From Daucus carota subsp. sativus (taxonomy: Eukaryota; Streptophyta; Magnoliopsida; Apiales; Apiaceae): a DNA stretch of 64,000 nt. Location of the stretch: the NCBI RefSeq assembly GCF_001625215.2, contig NC_030389.2, positions 33,469,454 to 33,533,453 of the forward strand, written 5' to 3'. Below the pieces are notes generated by a model. That model was given only the letters and a program-made list of their open reading frames with translations. It was not told the DNA's origin and made no database searches. Position numbers and translations under genes: made by a program. This document shows positions 1 through 9,529 of the stretch, one piece after another. How positions within the stretch are numbered: the stretch's first letter is position 1; each line of letters starts with the position of its first letter.

Positions 1-2
1 CA

Positions 3-254
3 ACAAAACCAGGATACGTTGGTGCAACGTATAGAAGGAACCGGAGGCATAATGCTTCTTCTTCCACAGCCAGGGCCAATTCTAGTTCTCAGTCTTTTGG
101 TTCACTCACAAATTCCAACACTGCTTCTCTATCGGCTACTGCTACAACTAGCGGTACTGCAACTGCAACTGTTACTGAAGCTGCTAGGAGATCAGCTCTA
201 ACAAATTCTTCAAGATTAGCAGACCCTCGTGGTAAGCGGCCTGTGGAAGATTAG
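3..254 (+). CDS. C-terminal end of an unrecognised plant protein (partial, last exon)
   Basis: Frame 3 is open from the window edge to a TAG at 252-254 and encodes about 83 residues. The start lies outside the window. The stretch begins with a basic patch (TYRRNRRHN), continues into a long Ser/Thr/Ala/Asn-rich low-complexity region and ends RGKRPVED. A second frame (19-201) is also open, but its Leu-rich product looks like a shadow of the Ser/Thr/Ala codons. I do not recognise the family. The composition suggests a disordered tail, perhaps of a nuclear protein, which is inference only. It could be a decayed 3' exon, although no defect is visible in this part. Confidence 0.5.
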   Translation, partial: TKPGYVGATYRRNRRHNASSSTARANSSSQSFGSLTNSNTASLSATATTSGTATATVTEAARRSALTNSSRLADPRGKRPVED

Positions 255-942
255 GTTAGTCCAATTTATTCGGTTTTTCGGTGTTATTCTTTGAATGTAG
301 ATAATAGGTTGTTGGTAAATGCACCTTCTTAGGCAAATTGTACTTGTTAGCATCCTCCAGAGGCTAGTTTTACTCAGAAACAGGACATTGAATAATTTGT
401 CAGAAAATGAAGAGAAATAGAACAGTTTTTTTGTAAGTTGGACTTCAAGATTGGCTACTTTGCTCTGTAATGGAGCAAGCCATGAAGTTTCAAATGTTTT
501 TGCACGAATTGGAAGAACAGCGTATTAACATCTATATTCAGTTAAATAAAAAATATACGCCAACTTGTAATAGTTAGTATTGGTTTTTCCTCGCAGAACA
601 CATACTAGTTGGACGGATTTTTCTTGAATTTTTAAATTTAAAATCAAAGATACAAATTGAAGAAGGTTAAAAGATAATATTGAAATATATTATTTTGAAA
701 AAAAGTTATAAATTGTAGAAATGATAATATAGGATAATTAGAATTATTTTTTAAATTTCAAATTTATTCGATAAAAATTTCTAATCAATTGATAAGTCTA
801 AAAACCAATTTTTAAAAACCAAATTGAAAATAATATTTATCATTTTATTTTAAATTTCAGATGTAGTATATAGTGTACGAGTTTAGTATATTCAAATTTT
901 ATTTTATTCTCAAATTTTGTATCATATTATATATGAATACAA
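255..942. other. 3' flank and AT-rich intergenic DNA
   Basis: This stretch follows the TAG at 254 and is probably 3' UTR for the first 200-300 bases. It then becomes very AT-rich. I see no open frame, RNA gene or repeat end in it before the MULE target duplication. Confidence 0.6.
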
Positions 943-951
943 TACAATAAT

Positions 952-1080
952 GAGTAAAATGCATAACGTGTACCTGTAGTTTACAGCTTCTTTAACTCGT
1001 GTACCTGTAGTTTCAATAATGCAGATTGTGTACCCAAGCTTTCGAAGAAGCTACACATTGTGTACTGCCGTTAGTTTTTT
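952..1080 (+). repeat. Left TIR of the MULE
   Basis: It matches the reverse complement of the right end (about 4347-4475) imperfectly. It contains repeated GTGTACC(T/C) motifs spaced 30-40 bases apart, which look like subterminal transposase-binding repeats. Confidence 0.8.
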
Positions 1081-1211
1081 AGTTAACACCGTAAGGTTAG
1101 TATAGTAATTGCAGCTTGAAAACAAAATAAAAGTCCCCAACGGGTTGATCCATGTAACCGTTATGTAGCTTTAATTGTAATCCCTAAAAGTGCAGCTTGA
1201 GTTTGAAGAGC

Positions 1212-1541
1212 ATGGAGAGAAGTGGAGTTCGAAAATACGATTGTGGTGAATGGGTTGTTCAACGAGTTGCTTGGACAGAGCTTAACGCTGGGGGAAGGTT
1301 CTTTGGTTGCGTGAATGGAAGGAATGGGTGTAACTACTTCCGTTGGTTTGATCCTCCTGTTTGTGACAATGCACGTGGAGTGATTTGTGGTTTGTTGCGT
1401 CGCATTAAGGAACACGAAGATGAGCTCGAGCGTTTGAAGATGGAGCACATGAATGAACTGCAGGCAGTGAAGAGGACAAGCAATTGGTTCAAATATGTTG
1501 TGTTCGTTGTTGTCTTTTTGTTTGCATCTCTCATAATGTAG
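1212..1541 (+). CDS. GRF-type zinc-finger protein with coiled coil and C-terminal membrane anchor
   Basis: The first in-frame ATG is at 1212 and the product is 109 residues. The N-terminal half matches the plant GRF zinc-finger pattern: DCGEW, then AWTELNAGGRFFGC, GCNYFRWFDPP and CDNARGVICGLLRRI. The family normally starts with a C-x-C-G motif; here the first Cys position reads Tyr (YDCG), so one zinc ligand may be missing. A charged helical stretch follows (about residues 70-90, Glu/Lys/Leu-rich, likely coiled coil), then a hydrophobic segment of about 18 residues at the extreme C-terminus, as in a tail-anchored protein. Small plant proteins of this build resemble the At4g04775-like group. 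It lies inside the MULE and runs convergent to the RNase H-like gene. Its function is unknown; GRF fingers in other proteins bind single-stranded nucleic acid. Confidence 0.7.
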   Translation: MERSGVRKYDCGEWVVQRVAWTELNAGGRFFGCVNGRNGCNYFRWFDPPVCDNARGVICGLLRRIKEHEDELERLKMEHMNELQAVKRTSNWFKYVVFVVVFLFASLIM

Positions 1542-1766
1542 TTCTGTTAGGTGTTGGTTGTAAAAAGATAGTTGTTGTATTGTTGTTATCAGTTTATGTA
1601 ATGACATTTTGGTGGAGCTATATATAAGATTTAAGTACTAATTTCATTGATTGATGGAAACCAGATCATTACGATCATTACAAGATCACTTGATTAATAG
1701 AGAAACAACTGATTACAAACATTAAAAACAAGCTTAAAATCACCCCCCAGCCATCCCTGACTTCCC

Positions 1767-2255
1767 CTACATCTCAGCTTGAAGAACACCCCTGATTGCA
1801 CTTGGAGGATCCACCATCGAATTGACCCCCCCATCAGCAGCAGCTAGGCAGAGGTTTGCCAGTGCAGAAGCAGCAGCATTTGCAGATGGAGAGATGTGGT
1901 AGACATGAAGGTCTTCCCAATTCTCACTCAAGAGACCCCTGATCATATCCACCAAAAGAGCCAGTGCATAGCCGGGATCAGGGTTCATGATGTGCTGCAG
2001 AGCCTCTGCAGACTCACACTCCAGAACAGCACGAGTCTTCTCCCTCTCCCATGCCTCTTTCAAGTCATAAAACACACTCCAAAGCTCTGCAGTGGTAGGG
2101 TCTGCCAAGCCTATCATCCCTCCACAACCTCCCTCCCAAGCTCCCTGGCTGTTTCTGATGACACATCCTACTGAGGCCTTCATTTGAGCCCTGTCAAAAA
2201 CTCCCTTCACATTGATTTTGTAGTAATTGGAGATTGGCTTACTCCATGAGGCCAT
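1767..2255 (-). CDS. RNase H-like (RVT_3-type) domain protein, probably catalytically dead
   Basis: It has an ATG start at 2255 (MASWSKPISNYYKINVKG) and is 162 residues long, almost all one domain. The pattern W.KP....KINV.G.F.....ASVGCVIRNSQGAW......AELW...YDL..A......LECESAEAL matches the plant RNase H-type (RVT_3) family. In active enzymes the first acidic residue lies in a NVDG motif; here it reads NVKG. The ESDS position reads ECES. The Glu in AELWS is kept. So the active site looks degraded while the frame is intact. It lies in the MULE downstream of the truncated transposase gene on the same strand, where the transposase catalytic domain would be expected. It may be captured host DNA (Pack-MULE style) or a scrap of a LINE; the ATG-to-stop single-domain build favours the first. 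Confidence 0.65.
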   Translation of the reverse strand: MASWSKPISNYYKINVKGVFDRAQMKASVGCVIRNSQGAWEGGCGGMIGLADPTTAELWSVFYDLKEAWEREKTRAVLECESAEALQHIMNPDPGYALALLVDMIRGLLSENWEDLHVYHISPSANAAASALANLCLAAADGGVNSMVDPPSAIRGVLQAEM

Positions 2256-2534
2256 TTTTTTGCAGTGTGTTTCTGTGTTTGTCTTAAGCTAAATCTGCTT
2301 TTTTAGTGTGTGTAAGTGAGGTTCTGGATGCTCAATTTATAGCAGAGGTTGTATATGTGATGCATGAGAAGTGGTTGTATTGTATTAATGCATGGTACAC
2401 AGCTATAGGGCTTGCAAGTTACAATGCAATTGACTATGACCATGACTGAAGTGACCAATGCATGTAGTGCTGGTATAAATGAAGCAAGAAATGTACAATT
2501 CAAAGCTTTGAAACTGCTAAAGACTTTAATTAGC

Positions 2535-4148
2535 TCAATTTATAAGAGTTAATTCCAATGCCATTCTTTTTGCTCTACCAACAATGTCTATACTAACTTG
2601 ACATCTCCAGTCATTCACTATTTTTTTTTGAAGAGCTGGTATTGGCCAAGTTGGATTCATTCTAATATCATTCTCATAGTGTTCTGCAATCCATCTTGCA
2701 GTCATCTGTGATTGCTTAAATGTTTCAGAACAAGTATGAGTCCTCATGTATGTCTTTATTTGATAGGTTCCTGATTTCTGCATTGGAGATGCATAGATTC
2801 TCCACTTACAAGTTTCTGTTTGACAAATAAATTTCACCCTTACACCAAAGTTCCTCACTTGCTTGACAGCCCTTCTTTGCCTAATGGCCTGATTTCTAAC
2901 TGCATTCCTAAAGGACATAGCACTACTAAACACCATGCCTGTTTGAAATTTAGGATCTGTCATGTCAGTTGCATCATTAAAGGCAGGGTTTGAAGATTCC
3001 TCATCATCATCAGTACTATTGCCAACCCACCTTTCAATATCACTGTCACCACAATCACTCAAATCAGATAACACACCAGCCCCCCCTTCTCCAGTCTCTC
3101 CTCCACCCTCTTCTTCAGCCTCTCCTTCAGCCTCTCCTTCCAAAACATCTCCCTCATCTGAGAAAATTAATGGTGTCTGATCAACTGGTTTGTTCTTATC
3201 AGGATCATCATTTTTCTTCAAGTTTGATCTAACTTTCTTAACAACTGTTACATCTTCATCAGTGCTATCAACATTGGAGCTATCATCATGAAAAGATAGA
3301 TTATCATCACCTTCTTTATAATGATCTACTTCAATTACATTATCCAATACCCCATCCTCATCATGTGGATCACTAAAGTCTACAAGAATGCCTTCTAACT
3401 CTAACAGTTGCTCTGTTTCTTCATTATCATGCTTTGCAAGGTTAGGGTCACCTAAGAAATTAAAGTCCAACCATTCTGCAGGAACATAATTCTGAGATTC
3501 TTCACTCATTTGGCTGTTCAGGGAGTACACATACATTACCCTACATGAGTCCAGATAATTACACATATTCATAACATCTGCATCACAGGCCATGGGGAAC
3601 AAGGACTCTTCCATTTTAGAGGATGGTAGCTTGTAAAACAACTCAACATTTTCACTGAGTTCACCACATTCTTTGAACATGCTCAAAATCTCTATGAGGC
3701 TAATCTCATCCACATCACAGTGGTCCACATATCTTACATGACCTTCTACATAGTTCTTGTGGTTTGCTTCAAATTTACCCCCAAATATACACTTAATGGT
3801 AAATTTTTCAGGGGTCCCTGCAAGATCAAGAAATGGACTAAACTTGCATGTAAAAAACACAACCCTAAACAAATCAAAACATCTACACATCCTTGCCTTT
3901 GGACCACTGGTCAACTACATTTAGGTCAAAAAAAAGTCATTTCACAATAGCAAAACATATACCAAATCGAAAGCATTCAAACATATAAACTCAAATACAA
4001 CATCAGTACAAACATGGACATCCAAAATAAAGATAAAATGATGGAAGAAAGCGTTAGGGTTTTGAGTGATAAACTCACTACTGTAATCAGGAGCTTCCTT
4101 AGGCAAGAATAGCAGATGATCAACAAAATCTCTTAAAACCCAAGGCAT
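2535..4148 (-). pseudogene. MuDR/MULE transposase, N-terminal half only
   Basis: The long exon (2535 to about 3817) encodes an N-terminal PB1-like domain (EKFTIKCIFGGKFE, YVEGHVRYVDHCDVDEIS), an acidic Asp/Glu/Gly-rich linker, and the MuDR DNA-binding domain. The last has a zinc pattern C-x4-C-KWRIYAS and HTC, as in WRKY-GCM1 folds. The product stops shortly after (RAKRMALELTLIN), so the roughly 300-residue DDE domain and SWIM finger are missing. I suggest a short first exon at 4079-4148 (ATG at 4148, MPWVLRDFVDHL). It joins from donor GTGAGTTT to an acceptor ending CTTGCAG at 3818-3820, which keeps phase. That splice is inference; the in-frame ATG at 3890 is the alternative start. With only DNA-binding parts it could act at most as a repressor-like remnant. 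Confidence 0.7.
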
Positions 4149-4484
4149 GGTTACGTCGAGCTTGTAATCAACCTCTCATCCAGTTCTTGGAGCCGTAATG
4201 AAAGCACTCGTGTGTGTAATGAAGATGTAATAAAGGCGGGAGTAATAAAGGCGGGTGTGTCTGTAAAAGGGGCGCCAAGCTTGCCAACTTACACTTTAGC
4301 CACCCACCTTTCACACCCTTCACAAGCAACTTAACAGAGTGTTAACGGCTGTTAAGGTGAGGTACACATGTTGCAGCATCTCGGAAACTTTGGGTACACA
4401 ATATGCAACTCGGATACTTCAGGTACACAGTTTCAAGTTTGTGCAAACTACAGGTACACGTCTTGCAGTTTACTCTACAATAAT

Positions 4485-4775
4485 CCATTAAAAATATATG
4501 AATATATTAAATTATGTGATTTATTCATATAATGACCAGTAGTATATTAATTTAAACGATTTATATATAACATACAAAATACTCATTTATTTATGAATTT
4601 ATTTAGAAAGATGTTATGATAATGCTGCGGAGCGCGATTTATAAACTAGTGTCAAGAAAGGTAATAATAATCCTTATATATGCGAAATTCCTTAAATCAA
4701 TAGCATACAATTTGTTTTATTATCCCAAATCGATTATATTATATTCTACTGACGGTACGACAAATAAATTGGGTA
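4485..4775. other. AT-rich spacer between the MULE and the Harbinger element
   Basis: Short AT-rich spacer. I see nothing in it beyond the two target duplications at its edges. Confidence 0.6.
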
Positions 4776-5124
4776 TAAGAGCAGCCCCAGTGGAGTGCCC
4801 AACTCCTCATTGGGCCACGCAAACTGACATGGGCACATAAGATGCACGTTGGAGGAATAGAAATGAAATGGGCATGCCCACTTTCCCGGGCAGTGGCCAC
4901 TTCAATTGTTTATTACAATTTAATGTCTTTTTGCCTTGTTTTACTTTTTACTTTTGTTGTTTATATTTTGTTTGTTATCTTTTGTTTTATAACTTGGCAT
5001 GCATACATTACAGTAATATGACCGTTTAACTAATAACGTAAACAATCAACGGTTATATAATTTAACGGCTATATTTATTTGTAAACTAGTCGTTGGATGC
5101 TAGAATATATTCGTTTTTACCATC

Positions 5125-5132
5125 TATATAAA
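5125..5132 (+). promoter_or_regulatory. TATA box of the Harbinger transposase gene
   Basis: TATATAAA lies 33 bases upstream of ATG 5166. It argues against an upstream in-frame ATG at 5097, which would precede the expected transcription start. Confidence 0.55.
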
Positions 5133-5165
5133 CTTGTTGTATCAGTTCTTACAATTCACACCAAC

Positions 5166-6467
5166 ATGAATCAAACACCCACAACAGAAAGCTTCACAGA
5201 AGAATTCACTCAAGAATTTATTGATGAGTTCTGTGATGACACTAAAAATAATCGTCGAGATGAGCTCTTTGATAAAATATTTGGGCAGAGCTCAACATCC
5301 ACGCCTCGAAGAAGTATTTACAGAGATCGTGAAGCAGACCATCAACGTCTCGTGAATGATTATTTTTCACCGAATCCAGTATATCCAGAAGAAATATTTC
5401 GACGAAGATTTCGTATGGGAAGACATGTCTTTCTTCGTATTGTGGATGCTGTCTCAAATTTTGATCCATACTTTCAACAAAGATTTGATGCAGCGGGAAG
5501 AAAAGGTTTATCACCTTTACAAAAGTGTACTGCAGCTATGCGTATGTTGGCTTATGGTATATCTGCTGATGCTGTTGATGATTACGTTCGTATTGGAGAG
5601 AGTACTGCAGTTGAAGCCTTGAAAAAATTCGTCTCTAATATAATTACGTTATTTGAAGGTGAATACTTACGAAAACCGAACGAAAATGACGTGCAACGTC
5701 TATTACAAATGGGTGAGGCTCGTGGCTTTCCTGGTATGATGGGGAGTATTGATTGCATGCACTGGCAATGGAAAAATTGTCCAAAAGCATGGAAGGGAAT
5801 GTTCATGAGTGGTCACAAAGGAGTTGCAACAATTATCCTAGAAGCGGTTGCTTCATCCGATCTATGGATATGGCACGCATTTTTTGGAGTTGCTGGATCA
5901 AATAATGACATAAATGTTTTAGATCGGTCACCAATATTTGACGAAATGCTGCAAGGTCGTGCTCCAGAGGTAGATTATACTATCAATGGAAATAATTATA
6001 ATGTGGGATATTACTTGACAGATGGAATATATCCTGAATGGGCAACATTTGTTAAAACAATACCACGTCCACAAGGTGAGAAAAGAAAATTATTTTCAAA
6101 ATTTCAAGAAAGTCAGCGAAAAGACGTTGAGCGGGCATTTGGTGTGTTACAATCCCGTTTCGCAATTGTACGTGGTCCGGCACGCTTTTGGGACAAAGAA
6201 GATCTTGGAAGAATCATGAGAGCATGCATCATAATACATAATATGATTGTTGAAGACGAGAGAGACACGTACGCCACTCAATTTGGTCCCCTGCCAACTT
6301 ACGATGATGCAATAAATGGTTTATCACAACCAAACCTAGGCGAAGAACCTTTTATCGCATACGAAACGTATATTCAAAACACTATACAGATGCGTGATAA
6401 ACGGGCACATCGTCAGCTACAAAATGATTTGGTTGAGCATATTTCCCAGTTCGCTAATAATCGTTAA
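5166..6467 (+). CDS. PIF/Harbinger transposase (DDE superfamily nuclease)
   Basis: The chosen start gives 433 residues. The N-terminal part is acidic and Thr-rich (EEFTQEFIDEF). A helical region follows (RRRFRMGRHVFLRIVDAV, SPLQKCTAAMRMLAYG), then the nuclease core. The catalytic triad reads as D196 in GSIDCMHW, D286 in LTDGIYP and E322 in DVERAFGVLQSRF, a DD35E spacing as expected for this family. The GHKG and NNDINVLD motifs around the core are present, as is the helix ending CIIIHNMIVEDER. Nothing in the frame is broken. It would cut and paste the element at TWA targets in the nucleus. The plant family usually needs a Myb-like partner for DNA binding or nuclear entry, and none is encoded here. 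Confidence 0.92.
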   Translation: MNQTPTTESFTEEFTQEFIDEFCDDTKNNRRDELFDKIFGQSSTSTPRRSIYRDREADHQRLVNDYFSPNPVYPEEIFRRRFRMGRHVFLRIVDAVSNFDPYFQQRFDAAGRKGLSPLQKCTAAMRMLAYGISADAVDDYVRIGESTAVEALKKFVSNIITLFEGEYLRKPNENDVQRLLQMGEARGFPGMMGSIDCMHWQWKNCPKAWKGMFMSGHKGVATIILEAVASSDLWIWHAFFGVAGSNNDINVLDRSPIFDEMLQGRAPEVDYTINGNNYNVGYYLTDGIYPEWATFVKTIPRPQGEKRKLFSKFQESQRKDVERAFGVLQSRFAIVRGPARFWDKEDLGRIMRACIIIHNMIVEDERDTYATQFGPLPTYDDAINGLSQPNLGEEPFIAYETYIQNTIQMRDKRAHRQLQNDLVEHISQFANNR

Positions 6468-6867
6468 TTTCTATTTTGTAACATTTTAATTTAGTGCTTT
6501 CGTGTGATGTATTTTGATAATTATGTGTTTCCATTCATGTGTTGTTTTTACATTTTTAGTATTATTATGTAACCTTTAAATTTAATATTTGTGTAAGATG
6601 TTTTTAAATTACTTTAATTTTATTACTATAATTGCAACATAATAAAATTATATTATATTCGAATAAAAATAATTAATTACTTTAATAAAAATAAATTATT
6701 TGAAAATATAATATAATATGATTTATTGGGTCCTACACATTAAAAAAAGCGGGCATAGCATTGGAGTAAGTTGGCCATTTGTTTCGTTTGGCCAACCCAG
6801 TTTGACGTGGCACATGCGGACCCCAGAAAAAGATAAGTTGGGCAGCCCAACATTGGAGCTGCTCTAA

Positions 6868-7122
6868 GCCCAAGGCCTGCCAGTCTGCTTAACGTGCATA
6901 TGGTTCGCATTTGATGTTTGGGTCGTCGGATGAATATCCAGTGACCCAAATTATAAGAAACTCATTTTATATGTCTAATGCGTTTTGAGACTTATCGGGT
7001 AGAATCTAGATATACTAAATTTTTGTTATAATTTGGATCGCTAGATATTTATCCAACGGTCCAAAAATCATATGCGGGTTAACAGCGCCGGAGGGACCTG
7101 CACCCGAGCCCCAAACTATATA
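6868..7122. other. Spacer right of the Harbinger element
   Basis: Ordinary intergenic sequence. I see no gene or repeat end in it. Confidence 0.5.
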
Positions 7123-7564
7123 GGAGTTGTTTGGTTCGAGGAGTGGTATCGGGTTGGAATGCGGAATCGGGTTATAGTGGTATGGTTTGAGGTATTATAT
7201 CTGATATCATGTGTTTGGTTGAGTATTGGAATCAATATATACAATTTTAGTAAAAAATAAGTTATTATTTATATTATTTAAAAATATTAATAAAATTATT
7301 AATGTCATATATTTTTGCATTATTGATTTAATTTTGTATCAAACAATAATATTTCATCACTTAAATAGAACAAAAAAATAAAAAATAAATGAATCTCATA
7401 CCTCCATCTCATACCCACTCCCCACCTGGGTATCAAAATCCCATACCTTGAGGATTTAAGATATGAGTTTCAGATTTTAATTTTCTCAACCAAACATCAA
7501 GTATGGGTTTAGAATGGACAAATTTCATATCTGATTCGAGAAACTCATGAACCAAACGACCCCT
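7123..7564. mobile_element. MITE with GGRGTYGTTTGGTTC termini
   Basis: The left end reads GGAGTTGTTTGGTTCGAG and the right end, reverse complemented, reads GGGGTCGTTTGGTTCATGAG. This terminus type is common among plant hAT- and Tourist-like MITEs. It is about 440 bases long and AT-rich in the middle, with no open frame. I could not settle the target duplication, so the superfamily stays open. Confidence 0.6.
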
Positions 7565-8452
7565 TAGGGTATTTAGGCCTACAAAAACTTCAACCGAACA
7601 TATATATTATTTGCCTATTAGATATATAAAACAATTATTATGACTTAAGAAATTTAAAATTTATTAATAATCATAGACACTATAAGCAAATTTATATTTT
7701 GTGTTGATTCCTGAATATAATTTTCATCACTTTAAAAAGTTACCAAACAACATAATGATTGTATCAAAATAAAACATAACTTATAAAATAAATTTATATC
7801 ATGACATGTACTTGAGAATAATTTGTTAGTTAGAATCAAAATTTAAAATAAGATCAACTTTAATATATGATAAATTTTATATCTAAATAACAATTAAATA
7901 AATATATTAAGAATAAATTAATATAATCAAATAAAAATATATTACTATTTTTATAAATGATAAATTTTAGAAATTTATTTAAACTTGGACTTGTCATGGT
8001 CACACACTAAACTAGTAGTATTAATAATGTGTATACATTTTCTATGTGCCCTGAATTATTCCTCCAAACTCCAAAAAGAAACGTTTCTCGATTAATTAAT
8101 TTTGGTCCAACACCTGAATGGGTCCACTTTCATAAATCTAAGCAAGTTCTCTGTCAACCAATACCAATCAGCCCTCATCCAGAGTATCATACACCTGCAC
8201 ACACCAAATCTTTTTTCCCCGATGTCCTTTAATTTTCCGAAGACCAAAGCTAAAAAGCAATTTAATATGCTAAAAATTTCCACGTCATCGATCCGCGTGA
8301 AATTCCCAAAATCATGATCCACCATCCATTGTACCTGGAAATGAACACATTCGCCACCGTCGATCTCCTCATCCTCATTTTTTTTCACTCCTTACCTTTT
8401 TAAATCCCCTCCTTCACTAAATTCAACTCACATTTCAAATCTCTCTCTCAAA
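7565..8452. other. Intergenic region and promoter side of the HMGA-like gene
   Basis: AT-rich to about 8000, then closer to genic composition. The last 200 bases are the likely promoter and 5' UTR of the gene at 8453. A possible TATA-like TTTTTAAATC lies near 8396-8405. No other feature is visible. Confidence 0.5.
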
Positions 8453-9529
8453 ATGGCTACTGATAAACCCTCCCTTCCTCCCCCCACTCTAGCTCAATAT
8501 CCAGAGGTTAAATATCTCTCTCTCTCTCTCCCTCTCTCTCCCTCCCTCCCTCTCTCTCTCTCTCTCCCCCTCTCTCCCCTTCCATTAGTATCTGTTATTG
8601 AAGCTACGTTTAGTAATTTTGTATCTAATTGGATCTTTTAACCTAAATTATGATACTTTTTGCAGCTAATTTTGGGAGCAATTGAAGCTCTTGATGACAA
8701 AAATGGAGCCAGCACGGAGGCGATATCGAAGCACATAGAGTCAATGTACGGCGAATTACCCGCAGCACATTCAACCCTGTTGTCTCATCATTTGAACAAG
8801 ATGAAGCAGACCGGAGAGCTCGTTATGTACAAAAACAACTATCTGAAACCCGACCCGACCCGGACTTCTCGCCGCGGACGCGGCAGGCCACCCAAGGCGA
8901 AAGTCTCGCCTGCAGGTGATGTTCCGGTTTCGCCGCCGCGCTCACGTGGCAGGCCGAAGAAGGCTGTGGAGAGTGAGGCGAAAAAATCGGGGACGCGTCC
9001 ACGTGGCAGGCCACGGAAGAATGTGGAGCCGAAGAGTGAGGCGAAATTGTCGGATCCGCGTCCCCGTGGCAGGCCACCGAAGATTGTCGATCCAGCGGGT
9101 GCTTCGTCTGAGATTCGTCCACGTGGCAGGCCTGTGAAGGCGAAGAGTATTGATCAGGGAGCTCTGGTGCCTGTGAAGCGTCGTGGCAGGCCGGCGAAGA
9201 TTGATTCGAGCGCTACCAAGACATTGTCTCGTCCACGTGGCAGGCCCCCGAAGAATTCGCTGGCCGGCCCGTCTCGAGGACGTGGCAGGCCGAAGAATGC
9301 GAAAGCTAAGGCTCCTGTTGCTCCTAAAATCTCAACAGGTCCTCGTGGTGGCAGGCCTCTGAATGATAATGCAGAAGACTTTGAAGGCCCGATTTCCCTG
9401 CCTGTGACAAACAGTCCGTCTTTGAGTGGAAGGAAGCGAGGCAGGCCGAAGAAGGAGAAAGATGCATCTGCAACACAGCCTGGAGCCAAGAGGGGAAGAG
9501 GAAGGCCCCCTAAAGAGACTTCGGTTTAA
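8453..9529 (+). CDS. HMGA-like protein: linker-histone H1/H5 domain plus about eleven AT-hooks
   Basis: Two exons, 8453-8506 and 8666-9529, are joined over an intron with GT at 8507 and TGCAG at 8661-8665; the product is 305 residues. The short first exon encodes MATDKPSLPPPTLAQYPE. Residues about 19-82 form an H1/H5 globular domain (LILGAIEALDDKNGAS, LLSHHLNKMKQTGELV). The rest is basic and Pro-rich, with RGRP cores of AT-hooks in roughly 215 residues: RGRGRPPK, RSRGRPKK, RPRGRPRK, RPRGRPPK twice, RPRGRPVK, KRRGRPAK, RGRGRPKN, a degenerate GPRGGRPLN, RKRGRPKK and RGRGRPPK. Plant HMGA proteins usually have about four hooks. It should bind the minor groove of AT-rich DNA in chromatin. The first intron carries a CT microsatellite. 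The frame and splice sites are clean. Confidence 0.93.
8514..8582 (+). repeat. CT-rich microsatellite in intron 1 of the HMGA-like gene
   Basis: A run of (CT)n with CCCT interruptions begins just after the 5' splice site. It may be a length-variable tract. Confidence 0.85.

Larger units (their letters stand above)
952..4475. mobile_element. Mutator-like element (MULE) carrying three reading frames
   Basis: The ends are imperfect terminal inverted repeats. The left begins GAGTAAAATGCATAACGTG and the right, reverse complemented, begins GAGTAAACTGCAAGACGTG. The similarity continues for roughly 130 bases, with several internal GTGTACC motifs on each side. A perfect 9-bp target duplication, TACAATAAT, flanks the element at 943-951 and 4476-4484, which is the Mutator signature. 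Inside are a small GRF-zinc-finger gene (+), an RNase H-like gene (-) and the N-terminal half of a MuDR-type transposase (-). No DDE catalytic domain is visible, so the element is probably non-autonomous. The perfect target duplication suggests a fairly recent insertion, while the TIR divergence is ordinary for the family. Confidence 0.9.
4779..6864. mobile_element. PIF/Harbinger DNA transposon
   Basis: The ends are inverted repeats beginning GAGCAGCCCCAGTGG on the left and GAGCAGCTCCAATGT on the right (reverse complement). They are flanked by a 3-bp target duplication TAA at 4776-4778 and 6865-6867, which is the Harbinger signature. The 2.1-kb element holds one uninterrupted transposase gene. 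The Myb-like second gene that most plant PIF/Harbinger elements carry is not visible. The element could be mobile only if that partner is supplied from elsewhere. Confidence 0.9.

Noticed and set aside
2962-3232. Two Ser/Pro- and His/Gln-rich open frames on the plus strand
   Set aside because: They mirror the acidic linker codons of the MULE transposase on the other strand.
8823-9489. Frames on the minus strand and a plus-strand Arg/Val-rich frame across the HMGA-like gene
   Set aside because: Shadows of the AT-hook exon caused by its regular codon pattern.
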